Assembly: GCF_019443505.1 (NCBI RefSeq)
Contig: NZ_CP080377.1
Coordinates: 5,890,001-5,954,000, forward strand
Source of the DNA: Janthinobacterium sp. PAMC25594
GTDB taxonomy: Bacteria; Pseudomonadota; Gammaproteobacteria; Burkholderiales; Burkholderiaceae_D
Length of the DNA stretch: 64,000 nt
Reading direction: 5' to 3'
Shown: positions 8,965 through 17,677 of the stretch, one piece after another
Numbering within the stretch: position 1 is the stretch's first letter
Layout: each line of letters begins with the position of its first letter
Notes under the pieces: generated by a model
Told to the model about the DNA's origin: nothing
The model's database searches: none
Seen by the model: only the letters and a program-made list of their open reading frames with translations
Translations under genes and position numbers: made by a program

Positions 8965-9726
8965 ATGAAAAAGACACTGCAACTGGCGCTGCTGTTCCTG
9001 GCGACTTTGGGCCTGGTGCGCGGCGCGGCCGCCGAGACCCGCTTGCTGGAGATGCGCAACGTCGACGCCCGCGTGGTGCGCGTCAAGCTCGACGGCGTGA
9101 TGGAAGTGCGCATTCGCCAGGGCAATGTGCCGTCGCTGAGCATCACGGCCGACAAGCGCTACATCGCCGATGTCAGCACGGCGCAAAGCGGCGACACCCT
9201 GCACATCGAAACGGAAGTGCGCGGCTTCAAGCTCGGCCCTTCGTCGATCCGCGCCGACCTGGTCTTGCCGAACTTGCGCGAAGTCAGTTCGGAAGGCTTT
9301 GGCAGCACGGACATCACGGGTTTCAAGGGTGAGGAGCTGACCCTGTCGCTGGAAGGGGCGGGCAGCATCAAGCTGGTGGGCGACTATCGCAAGCTCAATG
9401 CCAGCCTGGGCGGCGTGGGCAGCATGCAACTCTGGATCGGCAATAACGACAAGGCGGAACTCGATCTGCAGGGCGCAGGCTCGGTGGTGCTGGGCGGACG
9501 CGGTCGCATCCTGAAAGCCAGCCTGGGCGGCCTGGGCAGCCTGAATGCGCAGCAATTCGAGGCGGACGCCGTGAACCTGGAATTGAGCGGCCTCGGCAAT
9601 GCCACGGTGAATGCCCATACGAATGCCAAGCTGAACCTGAGCGGACTCGGTTCGGTGGTGGTGTACGGCAAGCCGGCCAACCGCGATGTCAGCGTCGAGG
9701 GCCTGGGCAAAGTTAGCTGGAAGTAA
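8965..9726 (+). CDS. exported GIN-domain (DUF2807) protein
   Basis: A 253-residue protein with a signal peptide (MKKTLQLALLFLATLGLVRGAAA) followed by a right-handed, repeat-rich beta structure typical of DUF2807, the 'putative auto-transporter adhesin head GIN' domain. The repeats are visible as recurring short G-(A/L)-G-(S/N) turns: EGAGSIKL, GGVGSMQL, QGAGSVVL, GGLGSLNA, SGLGNATV, SGLGSVVV, EGLGKVSW. It should be periplasmic or surface exposed; the molecular role of the family is not established. I chose the ATG at 8965 (MKK...) because CGAGGA lies 9 nt upstream and the signal peptide begins there; the ATG at 8956 would overlap that site. Confidence 0.85.
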   Translation: MKKTLQLALLFLATLGLVRGAAAETRLLEMRNVDARVVRVKLDGVMEVRIRQGNVPSLSITADKRYIADVSTAQSGDTLHIETEVRGFKLGPSSIRADLVLPNLREVSSEGFGSTDITGFKGEELTLSLEGAGSIKLVGDYRKLNASLGGVGSMQLWIGNNDKAELDLQGAGSVVLGGRGRILKASLGGLGSLNAQQFEADAVNLELSGLGNATVNAHTNAKLNLSGLGSVVVYGKPANRDVSVEGLGKVSWK

Positions 9727-9788
9727 AAGCATCCTGCCGCAGGCCTTCTGCAGGACAAGAATAAGCAGTCAGACCACATCCCATTCCG

Positions 9789-10397
9789 ATGAAAAAACTG
9801 ATCATTACATTACTCATGCTGTTGACGATACAGCTACCCGCGCGGGCTGGCTTCGCCGAAGGCGCCAGCGCCTACAACAACAAGAATTACGCGCTGGCTT
9901 ACAAGGAAATATTGCCCCTTGCTAAGACCGGCAACGCCGATGCCCAGCATTTGCTGGGCTTGATGTATTACATGGGACGGGGCTTGCCGCAGGATTACAA
10001 GCAAGCCATGTTCTGGCACCGCAAGGCGGCCGAGCAGGGCAAGGCCGATGCCCAGTACGTGGTGGGTGCCATGTATTACACGGGCAACGCCGTGCTGCAG
10101 GACCACAAGCAGGCTGTGGGCTGGTTCCGCAAGGCGGCCGAGCAGAACCATGCGGAGGCGCAGCAGGTGCTGGGCCTGATGTACCGCTACCACATGGGTG
10201 GCGTGCCGCAGGATAACGTCATCGCCTACATGCTGTGGAACCTGGCGGCAGCGAATGGCAACGCGAATGCGGCCGATCAGCGCGCCGCCGTGGTGCGCAA
10301 GATGACGCATGAGCAGGTCGAGGAAGGGCAAGCCCTGTCGGCCAAATGGAAGCCGGGCACGCCGCTGCCGCGTCAGTCGAAGACGGGCGCCGGCTAA
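9789..10397 (+). CDS. Sel1-repeat (TPR-like) exported protein
   Basis: A 202-residue protein with an N-terminal signal peptide (MKKLIITLLMLLTIQLPARA) and three tandem Sel1-like repeats of about 36 residues: GNADAQHLLGLMYYMGRGLP, GKADAQYVVGAMYYTGNAVL and HAEAQQVLGLMYRYHMGGVP, followed by a partial fourth with an AYMLWNLAAANGN helix. Such repeats build a helical solenoid for protein-protein interaction, here presumably in the periplasm. No enzyme domain is visible, so a specific role cannot be given. It is flanked by unrelated genes in the same direction and probably has its own transcription unit. Confidence 0.85.
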   Translation: MKKLIITLLMLLTIQLPARAGFAEGASAYNNKNYALAYKEILPLAKTGNADAQHLLGLMYYMGRGLPQDYKQAMFWHRKAAEQGKADAQYVVGAMYYTGNAVLQDHKQAVGWFRKAAEQNHAEAQQVLGLMYRYHMGGVPQDNVIAYMLWNLAAANGNANAADQRAAVVRKMTHEQVEEGQALSAKWKPGTPLPRQSKTGAG

Positions 10398-10468
10398 GAA
10401 GAAGGGGCGGTCTGCAGGGGCGAGCGGCTTGGCGTACAATCGCCGTTTTCCCTTGAAAGAGTCCCGCC

Positions 10469-11449
10469 ATGCGTGCAGTTGCCATCAGCCAGCCAGGTCC
10501 CGCCGACGTTTTACAGATCGCCGAACGTCCCATGCCGCAATATAAGGCGGGTGAACTGCTGATCAAGGTGCACGCGGCCGGCATCAACCGCCCTGACGTG
10601 CTACAGCGCCTGGGCAAGTATGCGCCGCCCGCCGGCGCGTCCGACTTGCCGGGCCTGGAAGTGGCGGGCGAAGTCGTCGATGGCGATTTCACCAACACGA
10701 CATTCAAGAAGGGCGACCTGGTCTGCGCGCTGGTGCAGGGCGGCGGTTATGCCGAATACTGCGCCGCCCCAAGCGGCCAGTGCCTGCCCTTGCCCAAGGG
10801 CTTGACGGCGCTGGAGGGCGCGTCGCTGCCGGAAAACTTCTTTACCGTGTGGAGCAATGTGTTCGACCGCTGCGCGCTGGCCGATGGTGAAACGTTGCTG
10901 GTGCAGGGCGGCACGTCCGGCATCGGCGTGGCGGCCATTCAATTGGCGGCCGCGCTCGGTCACCGCGTGTTTGCCACGGCCGGCAGCGACGAGAAGGCGC
11001 GCGCCTGCGAGGCGCTGGGCGCCGAACGGGGCATCAACTACCGCACGGAAGATTTCGTCGCCGTCGTCAAGGAATTGACCGATGGCAAGGGTGTCGACGT
11101 CATCCTCGACATGGTCGGCGGCGACTACCTGCCGCGCGAAATCGATTGCCTGGCCGACGACGGCCGCATCGGCCTGATCGCCGTGCAGGGCGGCACCAAA
11201 GCCACCCTGGATCTGGGGCAGGTGCTGCGCCGCCGTCTGAGCGTCAGCGGTTCCACCCTGCGTCCGCGCCCGGTCGCCTTCAAGGCCGCCATTGCGAACC
11301 ACCTGCGCACGACCGTCTGGCCGCTGATCGAGGCGGGCAAGATCAAGCCCGTCATCTATCAGACTTTCCCGTTGGAGAAGGCCAGTGAGGCGCATGCCTT
11401 GATGGAAGCGAGCACGCACGTGGGCAAGATCATGTTGCAAGTTGCCTGA
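10469..11449 (+). CDS. NAD(P)H:quinone oxidoreductase (zinc-free MDR, PIG3/zeta-crystallin type)
   Basis: A 326-residue cytosolic medium-chain dehydrogenase/reductase. The GroES-like N-terminal half contains the family signature AGINRPDVLQRLGKY and PGLEVAGEVV, and the Rossmann half contains VQGGTSGIGVAAIQLAAALG (residues ~147-166) for NAD(P)H. The catalytic and structural zinc cysteines of alcohol dehydrogenases are missing, as in quinone oxidoreductases; the PIG3-like branch is the best match (DMVGGDYLPREIDCLADDGR). It likely reduces quinones or related carbonyl compounds. The gene stands just before the tpiA promoter and ends 72 nt upstream of tpiA. Confidence 0.88.
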   Translation: MRAVAISQPGPADVLQIAERPMPQYKAGELLIKVHAAGINRPDVLQRLGKYAPPAGASDLPGLEVAGEVVDGDFTNTTFKKGDLVCALVQGGGYAEYCAAPSGQCLPLPKGLTALEGASLPENFFTVWSNVFDRCALADGETLLVQGGTSGIGVAAIQLAAALGHRVFATAGSDEKARACEALGAERGINYRTEDFVAVVKELTDGKGVDVILDMVGGDYLPREIDCLADDGRIGLIAVQGGTKATLDLGQVLRRRLSVSGSTLRPRPVAFKAAIANHLRTTVWPLIEAGKIKPVIYQTFPLEKASEAHALMEASTHVGKIMLQVA

Positions 11450-11466
11450 AACGGGGCGCTGCCTGT

Positions 11467-11495
11467 TTGACCGGCATCGGTGCCGGGGTTAGAAT
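11467..11495 (+). promoter_or_regulatory. predicted sigma70 promoter for tpiA-secG
   Basis: TTGACC at 11467-11472 and TAGAAT at 11490-11495 are separated by exactly 17 nt, placing a start site near 11502 and a ~20-nt leader before the tpiA ATG at 11522. The spacer contains the inverted repeat GGCATCGGTGCC. This is among the best promoter matches in the window. Confidence 0.65.
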
Positions 11496-11521
11496 GACGG
11501 GTTATTAGAATTTAGGCTACT

Positions 11522-12271
11522 ATGCGTCGCAAACTCGTCGTCGGAAATTGGAAAATGAACGGCAGTCGCACCTCGAACGCGGTGTTATTGTCTGAAATAG
11601 TGGCTGGTCTGGCTGCCTCTGGCGCCGCCAGCGCCGTCTGTGTGCCCGCGCCATATCTGGCGCAGTGCCAGGCGCAATTGGCAGGCACGGCTCTCGGCTG
11701 GGGTGCGCAAGATGTTTCCGCACACGCCAGTGGTGCCTACACGGGAGAAATCTCGGTTGCCATGCTGCAGGATTTCGGCTGCGGCTATGTGGTGATCGGG
11801 CATTCCGAGCGCCGCGCCTACCACGGCGAGAGCGATGCGCAGGTGGCGGCCAAGACGGTTGCCGCGCTGGCGGCGGGCATCACGCCTATCGTCTGCATCG
11901 GCGAGACGCTGGCGCAGCGCGACGCGGGCCAGACCGACGCGGTCGTGGCGCAGCAGCTCGGTGCCGTGCTGGCGGCGATTTCCGCCGACGACGTGGCGAA
12001 ACTGGTGCTGGCCTATGAGCCGGTCTGGGCCATCGGCACGGGCAAGACAGCCACGCCGCAAATGGCGCAGGACGTGCATCAGGTCTTGCGCGGCCAGCTG
12101 GCGACAAAGAATGCGGTAGCGGCGGTCGGCGTGCAGATCCTGTACGGTGGCAGCATGAAGCCGGAGAACGCAAAAGAATTGATGGCGATGCCGGATATCG
12201 ATGGCGGTCTGATCGGTGGGGCGGCATTGAAGGCGGCGGATTTCCTGGCGATTATTCACGCCGCTGATTGA
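11522..12271 (+). CDS. tpiA: triosephosphate isomerase
   Basis: This cytosolic glycolytic enzyme interconverts dihydroxyacetone phosphate and glyceraldehyde 3-phosphate. The 249 residues form the standard TIM barrel with all catalytic elements visible: the NWKMN motif (Lys11), VIGHSERR (catalytic His near residue 94), [15 protein letters not shown] (catalytic Glu and the start of loop 6), and the phosphate-binding YGGSMKPEN and GGLIGGAAL loops. The start ATG is 27 nt after the predicted -10 box; the ribosome binding site is weak. It is followed by secG after 28 nt, a pairing common in proteobacteria. Confidence 0.97.
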   Translation: MRRKLVVGNWKMNGSRTSNAVLLSEIVAGLAASGAASAVCVPAPYLAQCQAQLAGTALGWGAQDVSAHASGAYTGEISVAMLQDFGCGYVVIGHSERRAYHGESDAQVAAKTVAALAAGITPIVCIGETLAQRDAGQTDAVVAQQLGAVLAAISADDVAKLVLAYEPVWAIGTGKTATPQMAQDVHQVLRGQLATKNAVAAVGVQILYGGSMKPENAKELMAMPDIDGGLIGGAALKAADFLAIIHAAD

Positions 12272-12299
12272 ATTAATTTAAACTAAGAATGGAATTGCA

Positions 12300-12704
12300 A
12301 TGAACATGATGTTCAATCTGGTAGTGGTAGTACAGGTTATTTCGGCTTTGTCGATTATCGCGCTGGTGTTGCTGCAGCACGGCAAGGGCGCCGACATGGG
12401 GGCCGCGTTTGGTTCGGGCGCCTCGGGCAGCCTGTTCGGTGCGACGGGTTCGTCGAACTTCATGTCGAAATCGACCGGCGTTGCCGCCGCGATCTTCTTC
12501 GGTGCCACCCTGGCCCTGTCGCTGATGGCCAATCAGCGCGCCACCACGGTGGGCGGCGGCGTGATGGATAAAGTCGTCAAGCCAGTGCCGGTCACCGGCG
12601 CGGGCGCGATCCCGACGACGGTACCTGCAGCAGCTCCGGCAGCCAGCGCTCCGGCGGCAGCAGCCCCTGTTGCCAGCACCCCGGCAGGCGCGATTCCCAA
12701 GTAA
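12300..12704 (+). CDS. secG: preprotein translocase subunit SecG
   Basis: SecG is the small inner-membrane subunit of the SecYEG translocon. The 134-residue protein has the expected two membrane segments (residues ~4-25 and ~60-78) linked by a Gly-rich cytoplasmic loop with the conserved GKGADMGAAFGSGASGSLFG. After the second helix it continues as a low-complexity Ala/Pro/Val tail (about residues 100-134), longer than in E. coli SecG, as is common in betaproteobacteria. It is co-directional with tpiA (28-nt gap) and lies upstream of tRNA-Leu. Confidence 0.94.
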   Translation: MNMMFNLVVVVQVISALSIIALVLLQHGKGADMGAAFGSGASGSLFGATGSSNFMSKSTGVAAAIFFGATLALSLMANQRATTVGGGVMDKVVKPVPVTGAGAIPTTVPAAAPAASAPAAAAPVASTPAGAIPK

Positions 12705-12864
12705 TTCAGTGTCACTGAGTAGTATCTCGATACCTCATCGAGAGTAATTCTCATTACGGGCAGATTATTGCTCAATGTTTTGGCAGCGCGGCAGGAAAAA
12801 ATCGTGGCGCGCTGGAAGATGTAAAAATTTATCGTTTTTATCTGTGTTTTGATGCATTTGTGCA

Positions 12865-12893
12865 TTAACTTTAGCGGCAAAGCAGAGTAGAAT
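12865..12893 (+). promoter_or_regulatory. predicted promoter of tRNA-Leu
   Basis: TTAACT (12865-12870) and TAGAAT (12888-12893) are 17 nt apart in an AT-rich stretch. The -10 box ends 12 nt before the first base of the mature tRNA, consistent with a short tRNA leader. Confidence 0.5.
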
Positions 12894-12905
12894 ACGGGCC
12901 TTACC

Positions 12906-12990
12906 GCCGACGTGGTGAAATTGGTAGACACGCTATCTTGAGGGGGTAGTGGCGCAAGCTGTACGAGTTCGAGTCTCGTCGTCGGCACCA
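12906..12990 (+). tRNA. tRNA-Leu (anticodon GAG)
   Basis: An 85-nt cloverleaf with encoded CCA end. The acceptor stem GCCGACG pairs with CGTCGGC before ACCA; the anticodon stem CTATC/GGTAG (one G-T pair) encloses the loop TTGAGGG with anticodon GAG at 12940-12942; the T arm is ACGAG-TTCGAGT-CTCGT. The long variable arm is typical of class II tRNA-Leu. It reads CUC/CUU leucine codons. A strong terminator begins 9 nt after CCA. Confidence 0.95.
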
Positions 12991-12999
12991 GAAATCAGA

Positions 13000-13051
13000 A
13001 GCCAGCAACGGCGCACGAGCCATGGCTCGTACAAAGTTGCTGGCTTTTTTT
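13000..13051 (+). terminator. Rho-independent terminator of tRNA-Leu
   Basis: AGCCAGCAAC (13000-13009) pairs perfectly with GTTGCTGGCT (13036-13045), followed by TTTTTT. Inside the loop a second perfect hairpin, ACGAGCC-AT-GGCTCGT (13015-13030), extends the structure. It separates the tRNA from the nuo operon, which therefore needs its own promoter in the following ~110 nt; none stands out clearly there. Confidence 0.9.
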
Positions 13052-13167
13052 ACGAGGATGTGTCGTTCGATCCTGGTCTTAGCTTTGATTGGGGTCGTGC
13101 GTTAGATACGCTGCAAATGATCGCAGCGTCCTCATTTAACCGATCGTTCAATATAAGCTCATCAATC

Positions 13168-13527
13168 GTGAACCTCGAAAATTACTTCCCCGTCCTGCTG
13201 TTCATTATTATCGGCCTTGGTGTCGGTATCGCTCCCCAGCTCCTGGGGCGCCTGTTAGGCCCTCACAAGCCTGACGCAGCAAAACTCTCCCCGTACGAAT
13301 GTGGCTTTGAAGCATTCGAAGACGCGCGCATGAAATTCGATGTGCGCTACTATCTGGTCGCAATCCTGTTTATTTTGTTCGATCTGGAAACGGCATTCTT
13401 TTTCCCATGGGGCGTTGCAATGCGCGACCTGGGCTGGGCCGGTTTCGTCACGATGATGGTGTTCATCGCTGAATTCGTGGTCGGATTTTGGTACATTTGG
13501 AAGAAAGGTGCCCTTGACTGGGAATAA
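13168..13527 (+). CDS. nuoA: NADH-quinone oxidoreductase subunit A
   Basis: A small membrane subunit of complex I near the quinone chamber. The chosen GTG start gives a 119-residue protein of normal length beginning (V/M)[11 protein letters not shown], with three membrane helices and the conserved [36 protein letters not shown] region. An in-frame ATG at 13117 would add 17 residues ([12 protein letters not shown]...) that do not look like the family. Neither start has a convincing Shine-Dalgarno site, so the start is less certain than the identity. It is the first gene of the 14-gene nuo operon; nuoB follows after 3 nt. Confidence 0.93.
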   Translation: MNLENYFPVLLFIIIGLGVGIAPQLLGRLLGPHKPDAAKLSPYECGFEAFEDARMKFDVRYYLVAILFILFDLETAFFFPWGVAMRDLGWAGFVTMMVFIAEFVVGFWYIWKKGALDWE

Positions 13528-13530
13528 GCC

Positions 13531-14007
13531 ATGGCTATTGAAGGCGTATTAAGCGAAGGTTTCATCACCACCTCGGCCGACAAGCTGATCAACTGGGCGC
13601 GCACCGGGTCTATGTTCCCGATGACGTTCGGTCTGGCCTGCTGTGCGGTCGAAATGATGCATGTGGGCGCAGCCCGCTACGATATGGACCGTTTCGGCGT
13701 CGTGTTTCGTCCGTCGCCGCGTCAGTCCGACGTCATGATCGTTGCCGGCACCCTGTGCAACAAGATGGCGCCGGCCTTGCGCAAGGTCTACGACCAGATG
13801 GCAGAGCCACGCTGGGTCATCTCGATGGGTTCCTGCGCCAATGGCGGCGGGTACTACCATTACTCCTATTCCGTGGTGCGCGGTTGCGACCGCATCGTGC
13901 CCGTCGACGTGTATGTGCCTGGCTGTCCTCCGACCGCTGAAGCCTTGCTGTACGGCATCATGCAGTTGCAGAACAAGATCAAGCGTACCAGCACGATCGC
14001 ACGCTAA
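13531..14007 (+). CDS. nuoB: NADH-quinone oxidoreductase subunit B
   Basis: This peripheral-arm subunit carries the terminal [4Fe-4S] cluster N2 that passes electrons to quinone. The 158 residues include the four cluster cysteines: the adjacent pair in [10 protein letters not shown] (Cys37, Cys38), [11 protein letters not shown] (about Cys102) and [14 protein letters not shown] (about Cys132). Length and sequence match the betaproteobacterial family. It starts 3 nt after nuoA and ends 17 nt before nuoC. Confidence 0.97.
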   Translation: MAIEGVLSEGFITTSADKLINWARTGSMFPMTFGLACCAVEMMHVGAARYDMDRFGVVFRPSPRQSDVMIVAGTLCNKMAPALRKVYDQMAEPRWVISMGSCANGGGYYHYSYSVVRGCDRIVPVDVYVPGCPPTAEALLYGIMQLQNKIKRTSTIAR

Positions 14008-14024
14008 CCGGGCCGCTTCAGATT

Positions 14025-14618
14025 ATGACAACACATTTAGAAGTATTGCAAAACGCCCTCGGCACTGCCCTGGGCGATCGCGTTAGCACGACGGTTGCAC
14101 TGGGCGAAGTCACCCTGGTCGTCAAGGCCGAGGACTACCTGGCCGTGATGCAGACCTTGCGCGACGATCCGAGCCTGCATTTCGAGCAGCTGCTCGACCT
14201 GTGCGGCGTCGACTACTCGACCTATGGCGACGGTAGCTGGGATGGCCTGCGTTTCGCGGCCGTCTCGCACTTGCTGTCGGTCAAGCACAACTGGCGCGTG
14301 CGCGTGCGCGTGTTCGCGCCGGACGACGACATGCCGCTGCTGCCGTCCGTGGTGAACATCTGGCGTGCCGTCAACTGGTATGAGCGCGAAGCGTTCGACC
14401 TGCTGGGCATCCTCTTCGAAGGCCACAACGACTTGCGCCGCCTGCTGACCGACTACGGTTTCATCGGCCATCCGTTCCGCAAGGATTTCCCCGTCTCCGG
14501 CTATGTCGAGATGCGTTACGATCCGGAACAAAAGCGCGTGATTTACCAGCCCGTGACGATCGAGCCGCGGGAAAACGTGCCGCGCGTGATCCGCGAAGAA
14601 CATTACGGGATGAAATAA
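14025..14618 (+). CDS. nuoC: NADH-quinone oxidoreductase subunit C
   Basis: The 30-kDa-type subunit of the complex I connecting arm. The 197 residues contain the family signature in [43 protein letters not shown] and the [15 protein letters not shown] end. It is a separate protein here, unlike the fused NuoCD of E. coli, and overlaps the nuoD start by one base (stop TAA shares its A with the nuoD ATG), which suggests translational coupling. Confidence 0.97.
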   Translation: MTTHLEVLQNALGTALGDRVSTTVALGEVTLVVKAEDYLAVMQTLRDDPSLHFEQLLDLCGVDYSTYGDGSWDGLRFAAVSHLLSVKHNWRVRVRVFAPDDDMPLLPSVVNIWRAVNWYEREAFDLLGILFEGHNDLRRLLTDYGFIGHPFRKDFPVSGYVEMRYDPEQKRVIYQPVTIEPRENVPRVIREEHYGMK

Positions 14619-15871
14619 TGGCTGAGATTAAAAACTACACCCTGAACTTTGGGCCACAGCATCCGGCCGCGCACGGTGTGCTGCGCCTGGTGCTGGAGAT
14701 GGATGGCGAAGTCATCCAGCGTGCCGACCCGCATATCGGCCTGCTGCACCGCGCCACCGAAAAGCTGGCCGAACAGAAGACCTACCTGCAATCCGTGCCG
14801 TACATGGATCGTCTCGACTATGTGTCGATGATGTGCAATGAACACGCGTACGTGATGGCCATCGAAAAGATGCTGGGTCTGGAAGTGCCGCTGCGCGCGC
14901 AATACATCCGCGTCATGTTCGACGAGATGACGCGCATCCTGAATCACCTGATGTGGCTCGGCACCCACGCGCTGGACGTTGGCGCCATGGGCCCGTTCCT
15001 GTATTGCTTCCGCGACCGCGAAGACTTGTTCGACGCCTACGAGGCAGTCTCGGGCGCGCGCATGCACGCGGCCTACTACCGTCCGGGCGGCGTGTACCGC
15101 GACTTGCCGGATTCGATGCCGCAGCATAAGGCGTCGATCATCCGCAACGCCAAGGCGATTTCCAGGCTGAATGAAAACCGCCAGGGTTCCCTGCTGGACT
15201 TCATCGAAGACTTCGCGCGCCGTTTCCCGAATTCCGTGGACGAGTACGAAACGTTGCTGACCGACAACCGTATCTGGAAACAGCGTACCGTCGGCATCGG
15301 CGTGGTCTCGCCGGAAGATGCGCTGGCCATGGGCTTTACGGGCGCCATGCTGCGCGGCTCGGGCGTGCAGTGGGACTTGCGCAAGAAACAGCCGTACGAA
15401 GTGTACGACCTGATGGATTTCGACATTCCTATCGGCACCAACGGCGATTGCTACGACCGCTACCTGGTCCGCGTGGAAGAGTTGCGCCAGTCGAACCGCA
15501 TCATCAAGCAATGCGTGGAGTGGCTGCGCAACAATGAAGGTCCTGTCATGACCAGCAACCGCAAGGTGGCGCCTCCGGGCCGCGTCGACATGAAGACCAA
15601 CATGGAATCCTTGATTCACCACTTCAAGCTGTTCACGGAAGGTTTCCACGTGCCGCCAGGCGAGGCCTACAGCGCCGTGGAACATCCGAAGGGCGAGTTC
15701 GGCGTGTACCTGGTGTCCGATGGCGCCAACAAGCCGTACCGCATGAAACTGCGCGCGCCAGACTACGCCCACTTGCAGTCGCTCGACGAGATGGCGCGTG
15801 GGCACATGCTTGCCGACGCCGTGACCATCATCGGGACGCAAGATATCGTGTTCGGCAGTATTGACCGCTAA
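14618..15871 (+). CDS. nuoD: NADH-quinone oxidoreductase subunit D
   Basis: The 49-kDa-type subunit, related to NiFe-hydrogenase large subunits, forms the quinone-binding cavity together with NuoB. The 417-residue protein begins [20 protein letters not shown] and contains the conserved [23 protein letters not shown]-like ([14 protein letters not shown]) and C-terminal [14 protein letters not shown] motifs. Length is normal and no key element is missing. It follows nuoC with a one-base overlap and precedes nuoE by 12 nt. Confidence 0.97.
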   Translation: MAEIKNYTLNFGPQHPAAHGVLRLVLEMDGEVIQRADPHIGLLHRATEKLAEQKTYLQSVPYMDRLDYVSMMCNEHAYVMAIEKMLGLEVPLRAQYIRVMFDEMTRILNHLMWLGTHALDVGAMGPFLYCFRDREDLFDAYEAVSGARMHAAYYRPGGVYRDLPDSMPQHKASIIRNAKAISRLNENRQGSLLDFIEDFARRFPNSVDEYETLLTDNRIWKQRTVGIGVVSPEDALAMGFTGAMLRGSGVQWDLRKKQPYEVYDLMDFDIPIGTNGDCYDRYLVRVEELRQSNRIIKQCVEWLRNNEGPVMTSNRKVAPPGRVDMKTNMESLIHHFKLFTEGFHVPPGEAYSAVEHPKGEFGVYLVSDGANKPYRMKLRAPDYAHLQSLDEMARGHMLADAVTIIGTQDIVFGSIDR

Positions 15872-15883
15872 GAGGCAAAAAGT

Positions 15884-16363
15884 ATGTTGTTATCAGAGCA
15901 ATGCTATAAGAAAATTGACCGCGAGCTGGCCAAGTACCCGGCCGACCAGCGTCAGTCGGCCGTCATGGCCGCGCTGGCTCATGCCCAGGATGAACTGGGC
16001 TGGCTGGCGCCGGACACCATGAAGGAACTGGCCGATTACATCGGCATGCCGGCGATCGCCGTGCAGGAAGTGGCCACGTTCTACAATATGTACAACGTGA
16101 AACCCGTGGGCAAGCACAAGATCACCGTGTGCACCAACCTGCCATGCGCCCTGTCGGGCGGCGTGCGCGCCGCAGAGTACCTGAAGCAGAAACTCGGTAT
16201 CGATTTCCGCGAAACCACCGCAGACGGCCAGTTCACGCTGGTTGAAGGCGAGTGCATGGGTGCTTGCGGCGATGCGCCGGTCTTGCTGGTCAGTAATAAA
16301 ACCATGTGCAGCTGGATGTCGAACGAGAAAATCGACGCCATGCTGGAGGAACTCAAGAAATGA
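15884..16363 (+). CDS. nuoE: NADH-quinone oxidoreductase subunit E
   Basis: A thioredoxin-like [2Fe-2S] (N1a) subunit of the NADH dehydrogenase module. The 159-residue protein has the four ligand cysteines in the expected spacing: [13 protein letters not shown] (C-x4-C) and [16 protein letters not shown] (C-x3-C). The N-terminal helical bundle ([20 protein letters not shown]...) is present. Its TGA overlaps the nuoF ATG as ATGA, implying coupled translation. Confidence 0.97.
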   Translation: MLLSEQCYKKIDRELAKYPADQRQSAVMAALAHAQDELGWLAPDTMKELADYIGMPAIAVQEVATFYNMYNVKPVGKHKITVCTNLPCALSGGVRAAEYLKQKLGIDFRETTADGQFTLVEGECMGACGDAPVLLVSNKTMCSWMSNEKIDAMLEELKK

Positions 16364-17655
16364 CGTCACTCCACAACCGCCATATCGATCCATTGATCCT
16401 GAAGGATCTGGATGGCAAGAACTGGCATTTGCAAGATTATGTGAACCGCGGCGGCTATAGCGCGCTGCGGCGTATCCTGGAAGAGAAAATCACGCCGGAA
16501 CAGATCATCGCCGACCTCAAGGCTTCGTCCTTGCGCGGCCGTGGCGGCGCGGGTTTTCCTACCGGCTTGAAGTGGAGCTTCATGCCGCGCCAGTTCCCGG
16601 GTCAAAAATACCTCGTCTGCAATACAGATGAAGGCGAACCGGGTACTTTCAAGGACCGCGACATCATTCGTTACAATCCCCATGCGCTGATCGAAGGCAT
16701 GGCCATTGGCGCTTATGCGATGGGCATCACCGTCGGCTATAACTATATCCACGGCGAAATCTGGGCCGAGTACGCCCGTTTCGAAGAAGCGCTGGAAGAG
16801 GCGCGCGCCGCCGGTTTCCTGGGCGACAAGATCATGGGCAGCGAGTTCTCGTTCCAGTTGCATGCGCACCATGGTTATGGCGCCTACATCTGCGGCGAAG
16901 AAACGGCCCTGCTCGAATCGCTGGAAGGCAAGAAAGGCCAGCCGCGCTTCAAGCCGCCTTTCCCCGCCTCGTTTGGCCTGTACGGCAAGCCGACGACGAT
17001 CAACAACACGGAAACCTTCGCGGCCGTGCCATTCGTGCTGAACATCGGTCCAGAGAAATACCTGGCGATGGGCAAGCCGAACAATGGCGGTTCGAAGATC
17101 TTCTCGATCTCGGGTGATGTGGAATTGCCGGGCAACTACGAAGTGCCGCTCGGCACGCCGTTCGCCACCCTGCTGGAACTGGCAGGTGGCATGCGCGGTG
17201 GCAAAAAGATCAAGGCCGTGATCCCTGGCGGCTCGTCCGCGCCGGTGATCCGCGGCGACATCATGATGCAGACCGACCTGGACTATGACTCGATCGCGAA
17301 AGCCGGTTCGATGTTGGGTTCGGGCGCCATCATCGTGATGGACGAAACACGCTGCATGGTAAAGGCGCTGGAACGCCTGTCCTACTTCTACTTTGAAGAA
17401 TCGTGCGGCCAGTGTACGCCTTGCCGTGAAGGCACAGGCTGGATGTACCGCATGGTGCACCGCATCGAGCAGGGGCAGGGTCGTCCAGACGACCTGGACA
17501 TGCTCAACTCGATCGCCGACAACATCCAGGGCCGCACGATTTGCGCGCTGGGCGATGCGGCTGCCATGCCGGTACGGGCCTTCATTAAGAATTTCCGTGA
17601 AGAATTTGAATATCATATCGAGCACAAGCATTGCTTAGTGCCCGCATATATCTAA
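16360..17655 (+). CDS. nuoF: NADH-quinone oxidoreductase subunit F
   Basis: This subunit binds NADH and FMN and starts electron transfer in complex I. The ATG at 16360 gives a 431-residue protein and is preceded by GGAGGA (16345-16350), which makes it preferable to the in-frame ATG 54 nt upstream inside nuoE. Visible motifs are the Gly-rich [16 protein letters not shown] (NADH/FMN), [20 protein letters not shown], and the N3 [4Fe-4S] cysteines in [12 protein letters not shown] with the later ICALGD cysteine. It overlaps nuoE by 4 nt. Confidence 0.97.
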   Translation: MTSLHNRHIDPLILKDLDGKNWHLQDYVNRGGYSALRRILEEKITPEQIIADLKASSLRGRGGAGFPTGLKWSFMPRQFPGQKYLVCNTDEGEPGTFKDRDIIRYNPHALIEGMAIGAYAMGITVGYNYIHGEIWAEYARFEEALEEARAAGFLGDKIMGSEFSFQLHAHHGYGAYICGEETALLESLEGKKGQPRFKPPFPASFGLYGKPTTINNTETFAAVPFVLNIGPEKYLAMGKPNNGGSKIFSISGDVELPGNYEVPLGTPFATLLELAGGMRGGKKIKAVIPGGSSAPVIRGDIMMQTDLDYDSIAKAGSMLGSGAIIVMDETRCMVKALERLSYFYFEESCGQCTPCREGTGWMYRMVHRIEQGQGRPDDLDMLNSIADNIQGRTICALGDAAAMPVRAFIKNFREEFEYHIEHKHCLVPAYI

Positions 17656-17677
17656 GCTGCGTCAGGTAACGATCACC

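Noticed and set aside
9300..9720. Short repeats in the GIN-domain gene as a possible CRISPR or DNA repeat
   Set aside because: The G-(A/L)-G-(S/N) turns are protein-level repeats with variable spacing and codons, not identical DNA repeats with spacers.
12949..13167. 73-codon N-terminal extension of nuoA
   Set aside because: It would begin inside tRNA-Leu and pass through its terminator; family similarity starts only at residue NLENYFP.
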